The notes: generated from the sequence alone by a model not told the origin. DNA of 64,000 nt from Fomitopsis serialis (GCF_022376445.1 NW_025955007.1:205848-269847), one strand, 5' to 3'. Counted from the stretch's first letter, positions 22,407-35,869 are shown. Made by a program: numbers and translations.

Positions 22407-25400
22407 GTCACTCAAAGGGGATTTTGGAGCACTCCCATTGGCTGAAATGGTGACAAAGATTCCCTTTTAAAGTAATCTTTCAGTCTCAGCTCTTCATGCC
22501 GAGTTTTTTGATGGCTTCAAGCCACACTAACTGAGCTCTTACTAGAACCCCATTAAATGCAGAAAAATCCCAAAATATTGCTTCTCCATGGAATGCCCCT
22601 TGAGTACTGACATGGGTGCCCAGATTAGGTGATACTGGGGATATAAGCAAATGTTGGTGTGTGTATGATGCTTGTACAAGACAGTTCCACATGTATGGGC
22701 TATGTGAGATGGAGGATATCAAACATACAAAACTGCCATATATGGTTAGTCCCCTGCCCATTTGGGAAGTTGGCCATGCATGGCCTCTGCAGGACTGGAT
22801 AAATAGCAGGAAAATCAGAGAAAAATTAGATAGTACTATGGATTTGTATTGGGTTGACTGTTGAGGCCATATGGCAGAAAACATATAATAATGCAGAGTT
22901 TCCCATGCATAGCCTGATACAAGCCACTCTTTCAATGAGTCTTGGTCCATCTTGTAAGCACCATTATCACCTGGAATTCTCAGGGACTGGCAGCTCCAGA
23001 CAGGTAGGCTATTCTGTTCAGTTCAACTCTTCAATAGGCCCTGTAAAATAGGTTATTGGGCTGAGTTTGAATGCAAGCCACAAGCTCATCAGTGACACTG
23101 TATTTACTGTGCTATGGTCTCCCAAAAAATCAAAAACAATTGGGAATATTCCCAGTCATGTCTATGATGTCAGAGAGGCTGTACATAGTATGCCTTCCCA
23201 TGGACTCATATAAACATGGCACCCACCATTCACAAAGCAAAATAAAATACATATTCCTCTGTACACACTGGTTCTTTCACTTTGTTTGTGTTTCCTGTGA
23301 TGCTTGCCAACTGCCTATGGATTGTGTGGCTATATGAGACCTAAATGAAACCTGCCATATGTGGTACCTGACCTTCTCAAAATGGAAAGTCCGAGTTATC
23401 TGCTGTGTCTGGGCTCAGAAAATGCGGATAAAACAAGGGAATATTCTGTATGATTCCACTCACCTTGTACTGCTTGCTATAAGTATTGATTGGCTCATGT
23501 CTAAACCCTTTGGCAGGCAATGGCATATGCAGAAAATGGTGAACACCTGTGGCACAAAGGCCACAGTTAATGCTGAGTATGTTCATAATATTGGCTTTGT
23601 CTCACATGTGAATGGCATAGCTATCAATATTATGGGTTGCAGAGCTTGATGACACAGTACTGATCCTAGAAAGTGATAGAAAGACATTGTACAAGTTGTG
23701 TTGTGCATCTACTACTGTTGCTAGAAAGTCTATAGGCTAGCAATGTCATAAAGTAGGGACACCACACATAGGTGATCAAATGCTTTGATGGTCTCTGCAA
23801 TGCTAGATAAATGGTAGGAAATGAGATAAAATCAGCTGACTGTTGTAGGCCAATGCATGACAGTACATCTCAGATGTGCTCATGCAGAGTTCACAGCCTG
23901 ATGTCTGCAGCTCTATTGTCCCAGTCCAGTATAAGCATGTCTTTGACTGATTGTATCAATATGAAGCAGTGCCAATTATACAGTATGATGGTGCTATGCT
24001 TGGTTGTTAATTGCTCATATAATTTTTGCCTGGAGCATATCTAATGTCTGTATGCACTACCATCATCCTATTCTCATGCAATGGCCCTTGGTATGTGAAG
24101 ATAGAATACACAGCTCTTGGCTTGTTCATATGGGAAAAATGTATTGACAGTGGTGTCTGTTAGTGCAATGTCTACTATCACTCATATTGCAGTGTATGCT
24201 GTGATTTCTTCCTGATTGGGCTCAGAAGAAGTCATGGTTGCCATGGAAATAATGCAGACTTGCATTGCTTACTAAGCAACAGTGAAGAGGCCATATTACA
24301 ATGGATGTCTGAGCCAATATATGGCTGTCCTTTTATGGATCTCTAGTCAATAATATGACTTTGGGAGTACTCTCATTTGCTGCAACTGTTTCCTTTTACA
24401 TGTGATGATGAAATATCAGCTACTCATGTTGGGTCCTTTCATGTTATATGGAAAGTGGAAATATAACACTTTAGACCCAGGTGTGAACATGTGTGATATT
24501 TGAACAGCATTGGAAATATGTGGCAGTGTGCCTACCAGTACACCATTTGGCAGTTGATCCTGGGGGTATCTGCCATGCCCAAGGAATGTCAACATGAAAA
24601 ATATAGTGTCTAATCCAAATATATACCATACATTGTATGTGCACACAAATAATGAACAGTCAGCCAGAAAATGACACTGGTGATTATCTTGGGAGTATGT
24701 CTGAAGATATAGAAATCCTTGGACTTATGATCAGAGAGCATGACCATTGATAGTAGGCATTACTAGAATACCCAGGAAAGGCCCATATGCAAGTCTTAGT
24801 ATGCAGTCTGTTGTTAGGGACAAGGCATTGAACCCCTTTTTCTACAAGAAATTCCATAGATATGGTCTTTGAATAGGGTAGGCAGCATGAATTGTTATCA
24901 CTCCTGGGCTTTGTTATCTTTATTGTAGATCCTTTTAATGGACTTCATTTGGGGTTCACAATGCTTTCTGACCAGATTTCAGTGATCTTTTTTCCCACAT
25001 TGTTATTCTTTGTGGCACCTATTGGTGTATGTTCTGACTGGACTATTACCAAGTTTGTAGTGCTCTCCTTAGACCCCTTGTGACCAGATGCTTTGAAAGA
25101 TATTACTGGGGTTCTATTAGCTCAGACTATGTTATCTATTGATATATTATCCCAGCTGGCAGGCAATCTATGAGTGACTAGTGTTCATAAGGCTGTGCTA
25201 GTGTTTCAGGACAACATGCAAGTGGTGTGTCATGAATCACAGAGCACATCCTTAATGATCAGTGAGAATTATTGGCACATCTACCCTTGCCTTACAATGA
25301 GCCTGTGAGCTTATTGTGCATCTTGAATGGCCTTGGAAAGTGGTGTACTGAGTCTTCTACTATTTTGTAGGATTCTATGAAGTATTTTATGTAGCTAAAA

Positions 25401-26363
25401 GGCTGTGCATAAATGCACAAAAGGAGCACCCCTATGAGCAAGTCCAAACATTTATCTCATCTACCACTTGCTTCTGTACTCTTATGCCAGTGTACCTTCA
25501 ATTCATCAGTGATCAATCCTGCCCATGACTCTATCAGTCTTGATGGCACTTACTATGGTGATACATTGCTTCACATTGTACTACATGAGCCCATTACTAT
25601 TGACTCAGGAGCTGAGCTCCAATCCAGTAACATACCTTAGTATGGCTTTGTACTACTGGTCAGTGTCTGGTAACTGTTCACTTATGGTGAGAGCAAACTG
25701 CACATTCTTTGGTTGTATTCCTTGTATAACACATCAATTCTTGACAGGCCTTTTTCAGAATTCCTTACTGGTATACTTCTCCTCTGTATATTGGTTCCAT
25801 CCTCCACTGTTGATTGGTTTGTACTTGGGGAAGTACTGTTAACAATCTACTGAAAGACATCCTTTGGTATCAGAATGTCTCTGATCAAGGGTTAATACTT
25901 GTACAACAGCACTGACAGCAAGTCCCAACTGAGTAGTGGTTACTGTAGTCAACCCCCCAGATTTCCCTGAGTTCTAGTTGATCTAGAGGATCTCCTTACT
26001 TCTTTGCAACATTCCCAAGCTATTTGCTCTATGTTACTATCAATACAAACCAGTAACACTGCTCATTAGTATTCAGATCATATTGATAAGCAACTTGGCA
26101 ATCTACCAAGTAAGAAACAGATCCATAATGTCTGTTGCTCATGATTGCAAGCTATGATCCTCATATTACAACAACCTAATAAATTAGCAGGCTACTCTGA
26201 AGTGCAAAATGTGGAAGATATGTCAGTACTCTATGCATACACAATATACTAGCAGTCTTGCCAAGCATGACTTCTGATGTGGGCAGCATGAAGTTGTTCA
26301 TAAATTGACATGTATCCTACCAAAGGGATTGTACTGCCAGCTATGGCCCTCTCCCCAGCAAGT

Positions 26364-26494
26364 AATTGTACTCCGAGTCCTACATGTAAAATTTGAATGT
26401 GATGTTGTCTGTGAATTGCCCTGGCAGTCATAGTGGGAAAATAATTGTGTTGTGGGGCCTTGACCCAGGATGCGCTCCAGACTTTGAATTGCAC
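26364..26494 (-). pseudogene. PIF transposase, probable 5' fragment split off by copy A3
   Basis: The minus-strand frame here ends ...HIQILHVGLGVQ at the AATT next to the T1 end of A3. Deleting A3 and one AATT joins it in frame to FASDETQR at 11139. The piece is short and by itself not diagnostic; the call rests on the in-frame join and the AATT duplication. Confidence 0.4.
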
Positions 26495-26499
26495 TGAAT

Positions 26500-27260
26500 A
26501 ATTAGCACTTCTCTCAAGTGATAAATTGGTCGGTCTGACGGGTTGCTACCTTACTAGCAGTGCTCAGGAGTGCTTTTGCGCATGCAAAATTGGTCAAACT
26601 GCTTGCAAGTGCTCTGTGACTGCTTTTCCGTTGCAAGCACTACTTTTGCAAAAGCTCAACCACTTGCGGACACAAGGGGTTTTTCCTGATGATAGTGGTA
26701 TCCCAATGGTGGGCAGTGCACAGTGTCAGTGGTGAGCCAGTCTGGAATCCATACCCTCACATAGTATGGCTGATGGTGACATACTGCTGTCCTGGCAATG
26801 TCATGGAGACACATTTGGGTGATGCACTGTTCCTATGGCCTCCTGAGGTATGCTGTCTGTTCCATTTCAGTGTATGTGCTGACAATTGCAGCCTAGGACT
26901 GGGCAGGTATGGGACATAGATGCCAGGTTTGGAGTGGTTTGTGCAGAGTGTCCCTTGAATGAGAAGGGGATTAGGCCCATTGCACAGCCAGTCATGGATG
27001 CACAGCTCGAGGGGGCCTTCAACAAAATGAAAACCAGATATGACTGCTTCAGGTGGATACATGTGGCAGTGCAAAGCTGCTTGCATTCCTTGTGCTGCCT
27101 GACCATGGCAGCGGCAATAGTGAGGGCTTGAGCGCACCATAGTGTCACAGCAAATGGCTCCAGTTTCAGCCACTGCCAGCCCACTGGCATTGTGCAGCCA
27201 ACAGCAGCAGTGCGGATGATGCACCAATGACAGTGGATGAGCCAGAGCATGCACTGGGTG
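26500..27260 (+). other. Unique stretch with a weak open frame
   Basis: An open frame at 26886-27131 reads GQVWDIDARFGVVCAECPLN and ends AMAAAIVRA-like before a stop. It has coding-like composition but no family I recognise. Since it lies where the 5' part of the split PIF gene or element should be, it may be PIF flank. Nothing else is supported here. Confidence 0.25.
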
Positions 27261-29768
27261 TTACAATCCCTGAGGTACGAAGGTATTGTTCTTATGATGG
27301 ACCACCATGAAACACCTTAGTGATTCCTCCGGAATGGCAGTTTGTTCCCACAGTGCACGTGACTTGCAGCCACCCCAATAAGCAGAGATAAGTAACTGTT
27401 AGTATGGGTTGCTTATCTGAGCCTGAATTTTCAGACTCCCAGACGACACAACTTGCACCAACAGATATAGGCTAGCAATGTCATAAGGTGGGGCCACCAC
27501 ACTACCACACATAGTATATCAAAGTCTGATGGTCTCTGCAATGCTAGATAAATGGTAGGAAATAAGATAAAATCAGACAATCCCATGACTTCACATTGTG
27601 CTGACTGTTGTAGGCCAATGCAAGACAGTACATCTCACATGTGCTAATGCGGATGCACATAGCCTGATGTCAGCAGCTCTATTGTAGCAGTCCAGTATAA
27701 GCATGTCTTTGACTAATCTTGTCAATATGAAGCAGTGCCATTTATATAGTATGATGGTGCTATGCTTGGTTGTCAGTCCCTCAGATTGTTTTTGCCTGGA
27801 ACATATCTAACCTCTGTATGCACTACCATCATCCTATTCTCATGCAATGGCCCTTGGTATGTGGGGATAGAAAAGGCAGCTTTCTTTCTGATTGCGCTCA
27901 GAAGAAGTCATGGTTGCTCTGGAAATAATGCAGACTTGCATTGCTTACTAAGCAACAGTGAAGAGGCCATACTACAATGGACTTCTGAGCCAATATAAGG
28001 CTGTCCTTTTATAGCTCTCTAGTCAGTAATATGACTTCAGGAGTACTCTCATTTGCTGCAACTGTTTCCTTTTACATGTGATTATAAAATGTCAGCTACT
28101 CATGCTCAATCATTTCATGTTATATGGGAAGTGGAAAAATAGCACTTTAGACCAGGGTGTGAACATGTTTGATATATGAACAGCTTTGGAACTATGAGTA
28201 TGTGGCAGTGTGCCTACTAGCACCCAATTTGGCAGTTGATCCTGGATGGTATCTGCCATGCCAGAGGAATGTCAATATCAACATATGGTGTCTAATCCAA
28301 CTATAGTACCATTGTATGTGCACACACAGTCAGCCATAAAATGACACTGGTAATTAATTACCTTGGGAGTGTGTCTAGAGATATAGAAATCCCTTGACTT
28401 ATGACCAGAGTGCATGACCATTGATACTAGGCATTACTAGAATACCCAGGAGAGGCTAGTGTTTCAGGTTATCATCCATGTGGTCCCTCATGTTTCACAG
28501 AGCACATGCTTGATGATCAGTGGCAATCATTAACACACATACCCTTGCCTTGCTTTTTTCCTACCTTTTTTCGCCTTATTGTGCATCTTGGATGGCCTGG
28601 GAAAGTGGTGTACTGAGTCTTCCACTATTTGGATTCTATGAAGTATTTTATGTAGCTAAGAGGGAGCACACTTGGGAAATGCTCAAAACGAGCATCCCTA
28701 AGAGCAAGTCCAAACATTTATCTCATCTACCACTTGTTTCTGTACTCTTATGTACCTTCAATTCATCAGTGATCAATCCTGCCACCCATGACTCTATCAG
28801 TCTTGATGGCACTCACCATGGTGGTTCATTGATTCATATCATACATTAGCCCATTGCTATTGGCTGAGCTCCAATCCAGTAACATACCTTAGTATGGCTT
28901 TGCACTACTGGTCAGTGCCTGGTAACTGTTCACTTCAGTGTACAAATGGTGACAGCAAACTGGACAGTCTTTGGTTGTATTCCTTGTATAACATGACAAT
29001 TCTGGAAGGGCCTTTTTTCAGAATTTCTTACTGGTATACTTCTCTGTCTACTGTTGATTGGTTTGTACTTGTGGAAGTACTGTTAACAATCTATTGAAAG
29101 ACATCCTTCTGTATCAAAAGCTTCTCTCTGATCAAGGGCTCATACTTGTACAACAGCAAGTCCCAGCTGAGTAGTTGTTACTGTAGACCTCCCAGATTCC
29201 CCTTCTTTGAGTTCTAGTGATCCAGAGGCATACTTCTTTGCAACATTTCCAAGATATTATCTCTTTGTTGATATCAACACAAACTAGTAATACTATTCAT
29301 TAGTATTCTGGTAATATTGGTAATTAACTTGGCAATTCACCAAGTAAGAAACAGATTCATAAGGTCTGTGTTCTCAACAGAGAGTCTCATATGAACATGC
29401 AATAAGTTACTCAAACTGACATGCATCCAACAAAAGGGATTGTACTGCCAGCTATGGCCCTCTCCCCAGCAAGTAGGGTTGTCCAGAACATGAGCAGTTC
29501 CAAGAGTGAAGTACTAGCAGGCTTATATAAGCTCACTGGGGCCACAGCAACCATATTACCAGGTTATTGAGAATGCTATCTGATCTGATGTCAAACCCAT
29601 GCAATATACAGCTTCATTCACATTGCCTGGATCATTTTAAATATTGGCTGAATTGTCCGCTTTTTTCTGAGCCTATACAAGCTCTCTTAAGCACAGTCAC
29701 AGTCCGCACTTACATCGCTTACTAAGCGCCCATTAAGCGCCCAGATGCCGTTCGGAGGTGCAACCGTG
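27261..29768 (-). repeat. Family A repeat, chimeric copy A6
   Basis: Three blocks are out of order relative to A3: 27261-27470 matches the T2 end (11140-11345). 27475-29474 matches 23720-26363 up to the T1 end. 29475-29768 matches an inner block (12050-12590) and stops in the left arm of the type 1 palindrome. The order implies rearrangement rather than simple decay. No gene is supported in it. Confidence 0.75.
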
Positions 29769-30046
29769 CTTGTCTTGTACCCATCCAGTTTGGGCAGTCA
29801 CACCCCACCACCGCACTGAAAACAGATCTGGGGTACTTCAAGCAGCACACCCCCTCCATTAGGCGCCCTTGAAGTGCCCGCCCCGTAATGGTCACATCAA
29901 CTTCGTGGTACCTGGCACGTGTAGACTATCTTAGATACTCAGATTACCATCTTGATTTGCGCTCGTCCGCTCGTCGTGTTGTGTTGCAGTGTGTCGTGAG
30001 AAATCACTGTGCTCTCAATCAGCAATAACTTACTGTAAAAAGTAGC

Positions 30047-32000
30047 CATGCTCCCAGATGATCTTCGTCTTCAAAGAGTCAGGGCTCATGACAAAAGATA
30101 CCAATGATCTTACGACAACTTGGCAGCTGCTCAGGACTTGGTAACACGAACATACGGCTACAACTCAGAGCGCGCTCAACAAATTATGAGTGATGAGTTC
30201 TTCCTGAATAGCAGGGGAAATAGGCCTTATAAGTGGCAGCTTGACATTGCTGAGGCTCTTCTTCTTGGGCTCAACTGTACTGCCATTGCTGGCACAGGAA
30301 GAGGGAAGACAATCCCGTTCATGTTGCCCATGTTCTTGCCCAAGAACATGAAGAAGATGGTGGCTGTCATGTCACCATTAAAGAATCTGCAGAGAGATCA
30401 GGTGAGTGACTCGATGCGCACCATAGCAATAAGCACTCACCAATGTGCCAGGCACGTCAGTTCCGTAAGATGAACCTGCCTGCGGTTGCCGTGAATGGCG
30501 ACACATGGGACTCTGCAATGGCTTGTATAAGTGCCGTGTATTATTGAGATAATAATTCAGCTCACATGTACATAGAATATATGCACAAACAAGTATTGAG
30601 CAATCTTCACGTCACCCAAAATGTATATGAAACATGCGGAGTGCAACAATGTTCTTACCGAGCCTATCGAAGGGAATCAGCGCACTCATCGTTGATGAGG
30701 CTCACTGTATCTCGCAGTGGGGCGGTGATTTTCGCCCGTCATACAGCAAAATGAGCCAAGTCCGTGCACACTAGATGCACTCGAGGAGGCAGAGAGAAGC
30801 ATGGAGATTGACCCGGAGAAATCCTTCCACCTTAATCTTGGGAACGATCGACCTAATGTCCAGCAAAGAATTGTCAGAATGAAGAATTCCGAGGACTACA
30901 GTGCCCTCGACTCTATCATTGAAGTACCAACTGACGCTGCACCCTCTGACATACCAAAGACTCTCATGTTTGTGAATACTCGCCAGATGACCCAGTGTGT
31001 CTGGCACCACCTTCATGAGTGATTCAGAGAGCAGTTCCACAGCGCAATAGGGTTCCTGCATGCCAATCGCAGGCAGAAAGTGCGTCAGCATGTCATGGAG
31101 GAGTTTATATCAAGCAAGATCTGTATTCTTGTCTCGACAGAGGCTACTGGAATGGTGAGACCAATTCTAGATGCTCTTGTATCTGGGTCTGACGTTACAA
31201 AGGGTGCAGACATACTGGACATCCAGCCTGTGATCCAGTTCGGTCTCGCAGCATCTTGCTGTTGGCTGCAGTGCGCCTCAGAGCGGATTACAAAGGCCTA
31301 AGTCGAGCTCTGTAAAGTCTGAGGGACTTAGAGCTCAACGAGGCGGACTGTCCACGGTGTGCATTACATAAGGTGACCATAACTGTACGTAGAAACAGCC
31401 ACAAAGTCGAAATCAACAAAGGAGTGAAAAATCGGATGAGTGCAGCCTGCGGGTTCAAATCCCTGAAGATGCCAACATTATGGAAAATGGTAGACTGAAG
31501 GGAATGACGTCGGAAAAAGTACAGTATGCACGGTATAGTGATGGCGTCCATGTACAATAAAGGAGAACACACCAGGACACATTCCATGACTTGGACAGGG
31601 CAATGGAGCTCAGAATAATTCGCAGAAATGCGGAATAAATTCCGAGCTCAACATCGGCAACATGCTCTGACAAAGTACTGCGGTGCGCCCATCAGCCCGC
31701 GTGCAATTCTCAGAGATGATCATGTCAAAATGTTAACGTGGTCAAAACTTGAGGGAGATACAGTCGGTGCACGATATCGAGTTGAAGATCACTGAGCCGC
31801 CCTGGATTCTAGCAAAGACCTGCAGCAAGGAAGTCTTGCAGATTCTGCGCAGGATTGACAATGACAAGCGTCAGCGGCACCTCACAAATGTGCAGAAGAG
31901 CCATAGACATGTGCCTGAGCCTGAGCAGATGAACAAGGAGTCGGAGTTGGAGACCAATGTACCAGGGTCACTGCAGGTCATCATGTCTCCCAACTCTTGA
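30047..32000 (+). pseudogene. RecQ-like DNA helicase, broken
   Basis: Superfamily 2 helicase of the RecQ-like type common as repeats in Agaricomycetes. Order: YKWQLDIAEALLLG; motif I AGTGRGKT (30292); MSPLKNLQRDQ; an intron near 30401-30450; [23 protein letters not shown]; motif [15 protein letters not shown] (30695); NLGNDRPNV; TLMFVNTRQM; ILVSTEATGM; an intron; VIQFGL. The sequence is then cut by an LTR (31260-31653) and resumes as ISPRAILRDDHVKMLTW and PPWILAKTCSKEVLQILRRI to a stop near 32000. Defects: stops near 30105 and 30772, loss of the segment after motif II, and TGA at 31021-31023. It cannot make a working helicase. Confidence 0.85.
31260..31653 (-). mobile_element. Solo LTR (394 bp) inside the helicase
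   Basis: Reverse-oriented copy of the TGTTGAGCTC...GCAGCCAACA LTR. It is 394 bp, exactly the length of the 5' LTR at 32919-36116 once the Harbinger element is taken out. The flanking 5 bp (CTTGC and TCGGC) do not match, so any target duplication is lost. Confidence 0.85.
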
Positions 32001-32918
32001 CCCAGACCTCGACCACAACAACTGGGGCAGGGATCTAGAGTGACCGTACAGGTGAGTTGTGACTTTCTTGCTCCCTTGAAAAATCAGTAATGTGATCACA
32101 TCGTTGCTCACAATCATGCAGGCCACAGATAGCAGTGTTCCATCCGATGACAGTTACTTCCAGTGGCCTTGACCGCTGCCAATGTTCTGGAGAACAATAT
32201 CACATTCTGATGGCACTCCGAGTCGCAGTACCCCTGGGCTGTCACATGCAGGCTAGAAGCTCAGATGGTACATCGTAGACTCCATGTCATGTCATGTAGT
32301 AGAGCTAGACCCAACCTGTCCTCTCGAACACAGTCTATACATACTGGGTGTGGCTCCGAGTCAGACTCACCGCATCTCACTGCTGCGGGCTCAATCTTGC
32401 CCTCGTTGTCAGCACTACTACCCAACATATACTTGCACCCTGCTGGTGCGCCATCTGAACTGCTGCCACTTCAACAGTTGTACAGTATGCAGGACAGGAT
32501 CACTGGTGATTCCGCGCTGCCCATGTCTAAGGTGGTAGCCCTGACTGCCCGGCATCATAAGTGATCTATCTTCACTGCTTGCTCAGGCCATCTGTTCACA
32601 GATCCTCGTCCCCAATGATATTACATAGCATGTACATAGTCCTCCCCAGAATCCATCCCAATCATGGTATCCGAATCATCATGCTCTGCATCTGGAGATG
32701 TGGATAATCCATGTCCGACTCATATGACAGCTCTGTAAAGTCCTGGTGTTTTGATCTAGTAAATGTGTGATTATCTATCCAACCGCTCATTGGCTTGCCC
32801 AGTGTCAATACTCCGTTGGCGTAAACATTTGGTGCATGGCCAGCTGTGTTTGAAATCCTACAGGCTGGCTTAATGACGTAGAGGTCTTCATTTGTGTATG
32901 AGCGCAGCAGCTTCTTCA
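32001..32918. other. No gene supported
   Basis: Between the helicase relic and the copia LTR. There are scattered short frames only. The longest, on the minus strand at 32662-32919, reads MKKLLRSYTNEDLYVIKPAC and matches nothing I know. Confidence 0.4.
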
Positions 32919-33539
32919 TGTTGAGCTCGGAATTTATTCCGCATTTCTGCGAATTATTCTGAGCTCCATTGCCCTGTCCAAGTCATGGAATGTGTCCTGG
33001 TGTGTTCTCCTTTATTGTACATGGACGCCATCACTATACCGTGCATACTGTACTTTTTCCGACGTCATTCCCTTCAGTCTACCATTTTCCATAATGTTGG
33101 CATCTTCAGGGATTTGCACCCGCAGGCTGCACTCATCCGATTTTTCACTCCTTCGTTGATTTCGACTTTGTGGCTGTTTCTACTGTACAGTTATGGTCAC
33201 CTTACGTAACGCACACCGTAGACAGTCCGCCTCGTTGAGCTCTAAGTCCCTAAGGCCCCGTTCGGCAACAGAGTCAGACTGGGACTGACCCAGCCTGACT
33301 CTGAGCGAGCGGGTCTTGTAAACAAAGACAAACACACGCCGCCCATATGTGGATGTCATGCCCGCGTGCACTGTTAACGACGCCGTACACTGCGCTCTGC
33401 GGTGTACGTTTGCCACAACAGGCTTGAAGCACCATGCTGCCTCCTGTGGATGACGATCTACGCCGCCGCCGCCTCATACTTGTACTCCGTACTCATACTC
33501 CGTGCTGCCGTTTTCATTCAAACCATCCTCATTGCCATC

Positions 33540-34764
33540 ATCACTGCTGTCGAACCCTATCTCCATCGAGAACCATGGCACACTTCCATTCTCACGGGAG
33601 AGGCATGGGTTCTTGAGCTGCTTCTCAGTCACACTCAGTGTATCTACTCCAAACTAGGTGTTCATCACCGTCTTCTACGCACTCATAGACGAGTTGAAGG
33701 CCAATGGGTTCACCAATTCACGATATGTGATGCTTCACAGGCTTGTCTATTTGGCATATCGGGGAGCAGTTCCAGCGGTCAAATGAGACCCTATCTCTGT
33801 GAGTTTGTATCTCTGTGAGTTTGCCACACATAATCTAGAGATGTGCTGATTATTAGTGCAGATACTTCCGGTGAATGCTCATGTTCTTCTCCTCACCTGC
33901 GTTCTACATACAATAAATGGGTCCGTCTTCCTTCAGCTAACAACCCTGTTCCCACCCGCATTCGCAACGACCCTCGTTTCTTTCCCTGGTTCCGAAATGC
34001 TGTTGGTGCAATGGATGGGATTCAGATCCACGCCACAGTTTCAGCGCAGGATCGTCACAACGCACATAACTGGAAGGGCGGGATCATTGAAAATGTCCTT
34101 GCATGTTGCTCTTTCGACTTCTGCTTCTTGTATATGCTCAGCGTGTGGGAGGGTTCAATCACTGACACGGGATTGTTCCATGAGGCACGAAATGGCAGTC
34201 TACGCAAGCTCCCCAGCAAGTATTATGTTGCAGATGAAGGCTTGCCATCATGTGCGGATCTGCTTGTTCCATATCGTGGTGCTCGGTATCATCTGGCGGA
34301 ATGGAGAAGGGCAGATCTCAGGCAAGTTGCAAAGTTGTAATTTCTTGTCTTTGCTCACATTGGTTTCCAGGCCCGCAAACAAAGAGGAGCTCTTCAATTT
34401 GCGGCATGCTTGCCTCCACAATGTCATCGAGAGGATTTTCGGGGTTCTCAAACGCTGCTTCAAGATCCTTGTCATTGCACCCGGGTATGACATGGACATT
34501 CAAGCACGCATCCCACCAGCATTGGCAGCGGTTCACAACTTCATCTGGGAGCACAATCCAGACGAGATTGCAGAGTTTGACAATATCCTGGAGGGGCAGT
34601 GGTTTGGTGAGCTCAGGGCCGCTCTGCCCACACATTGTGAGCAAGGAGAAGCAGATGCTGTGCGAGATGTGATTGCGGAGGAGATGTGGCAAGACTACCA
34701 ATGGTTGTTACAGGAGCAGGACAACCTAGAGGCACATGAGAATCTGTATGTGGAGCTAGAATAG
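33540..34764 (+). pseudogene. Harbinger transposase (HARBI1-like), broken
   Basis: DDE_Tnp_4 nuclease. The N-terminal helical part reads TSILTGEAWVLELLLSH, then in another frame YALIDELKANGF and HIGEQFQRSNETL. An intron fits about 33818-33878. The core begins RIRNDPRFFPWFRNAVGAMD with the first Asp, then NVLACCSFDFCFLYMLSVWE, DTGLFHEA and YYVADEG. At 34322-34370 is a clean GC-AG intron of 49 bp; it rejoins LRPANKEELFNLRHA, NVIERIFGVLKRCFKIL with the catalytic Glu, and a 100-residue tail ending at 34764. Defects: a frameshift near 33665, a TGA just after YFR near 33878, and a frameshift near 33912. Confidence 0.92.
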
Positions 34765-35869
34765 GCCACGGTCTACGTTAAGCTTCCTCTCCAACCATGC
34801 CTCCCGCACTTCATCCAAGTCAAGCTCTAAGTATGTATCTGCAGTGTTGCTATCCTTCTCAAAGATCTCCACCATCCTGACCTTCTGATCCTTGTCGAGG
34901 TTCGGCTCCTTCTGCACACACTTGATCGCCCTACCCCTACGAGCAGGCGTAGGCGGGATACCATTGCCAGGAGTGAGAGCCAATACTCCGTCACAAAAAA
35001 TGTCGTTGAATGTCGTTGAAGCTGGTCAATTGGACACCTAAGCCTGCCAAATCCGACAGCACGGAACCCAATGCATGGGCACGCTTTGGTTCGGAAGCAG
35101 CAGCAGAACCCGGGCACTTTGCAGGAACAGCACGAGGCAGCGTAACAGGTTCAACAGGAGCACCCATACCTGCATCATTACCTGCTTCGTCCCCACGCAC
35201 TGGGCTCAGTGATCTGGACCTTGACTCGGAACACGATGCACTCGCAGAAGCTGCCGGCTCTGAGTCCTCGCCCATCTGAGGACGGACCTCAGCATCCACA
35301 TTGTCTGTATCTGATGCGGGGCCTGTGGCCTGGGTGGATGGGTGGAAGGCGTGGGTGCCCTTCGCTGTTGATGGCATAATTTGCACCACAAGGTCGTAGT
35401 AATCCCAACCCTTGTTGCGGAATGCTGCAGCCGCAGGGTTTTTCTTGAACACATTGTCAGCCTAACAACTAGGCAGATAAGTTGTGGGAGTACCTTTATG
35501 TATGCCTGCCACGTAGGCTCGGACCGTTCGTTGATAGTTGTGCCCGACTTCGTGTCCCAGTGGAAGCCCAATTGACTCATCAACTTGTCGACCACCTTGA
35601 ATGTCTCATGAAGCTAGAAGGGATTAGTGTTACTGCATTCCTCATGCAGTGACACGAACTCACACGTTTCCACTTGGTCTGGCAGGACCCAGTGACCAGG
35701 TCTTCTCGGTCCCAGCTGTCGTTGCCTTTTGAACGGTCTCAACAGCACCACTGAAGACGGAGGCTGGGAAATTTCCGCCATCTCCCGCCTCAACCTTGTG
35801 CTCAATGAGATAGATGATGAGCGCGTGGGTATCTTGATCGCGCCACTGTGCGTCCTTGGTCTTAGCCAT
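34756..35869 (-). pseudogene. Harbinger-linked Myb/SANT-like protein, two frameshifts
   Basis: Partner DNA-binding protein of PIF/Harbinger elements. It starts at the ATG at 35869: AQWRDQDTHALIIYLIEHK and EAGDGGNFPASVF, the first part of a Myb/SANT-like domain. Then, out of frame after a short insertion near 35690, SCQTKWKR; an intron; ETFKVVDKLMSQLGFHWDTK; an intron (about 35463-35494); FRNKGWDYYDLVVQIMP; a Ser/Glu-rich linker; LAGLGVQLTSFNDI. A second frameshift follows (an exact 10-bp duplication at 35001-35020), after which the proper tail NGIPPTPARRGRAIK to LNVDRGLF and a stop at 34756 is found. Its stop overlaps the end of the convergent transposase by about 9 bp. Confidence 0.88.

Larger units (their letters stand above)
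11140..26363 (-). repeat. Family A repeat, copy A3, interrupted by a KDZ element
   Basis: Full family A copy in reverse, about 6.3 kb after removing the KDZ element (12736-21395) and the MITE (12064-12295). T2 end: ACGATCCCTGAGGTACGAAGG at 11140. T1 end: CTCTCCCCAGCAAGT at 26363. AATT flanks both ends (11136-11139 and 26364-26367), a candidate 4-bp target duplication. It is nearly identical to A1 over the shared parts and collinear with A4 in the opposite direction. The AT-rich stretch 21396-26363 has no gene that I can support. Confidence 0.82.

Noticed and set aside
31253..31660. 5-bp target duplication around the solo LTR in the helicase
   Set aside because: Flanks CTTGC and TCGGC do not match well enough; the LTR call rests on its ends and length alone.
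33402..33616. A hydrophobic stretch before the Harbinger transposase as a membrane protein
   Set aside because: Most of it lies upstream of the conserved TSILTGEAWVLEL start of the transposase and is more simply the untranslated or extended N-terminal region.
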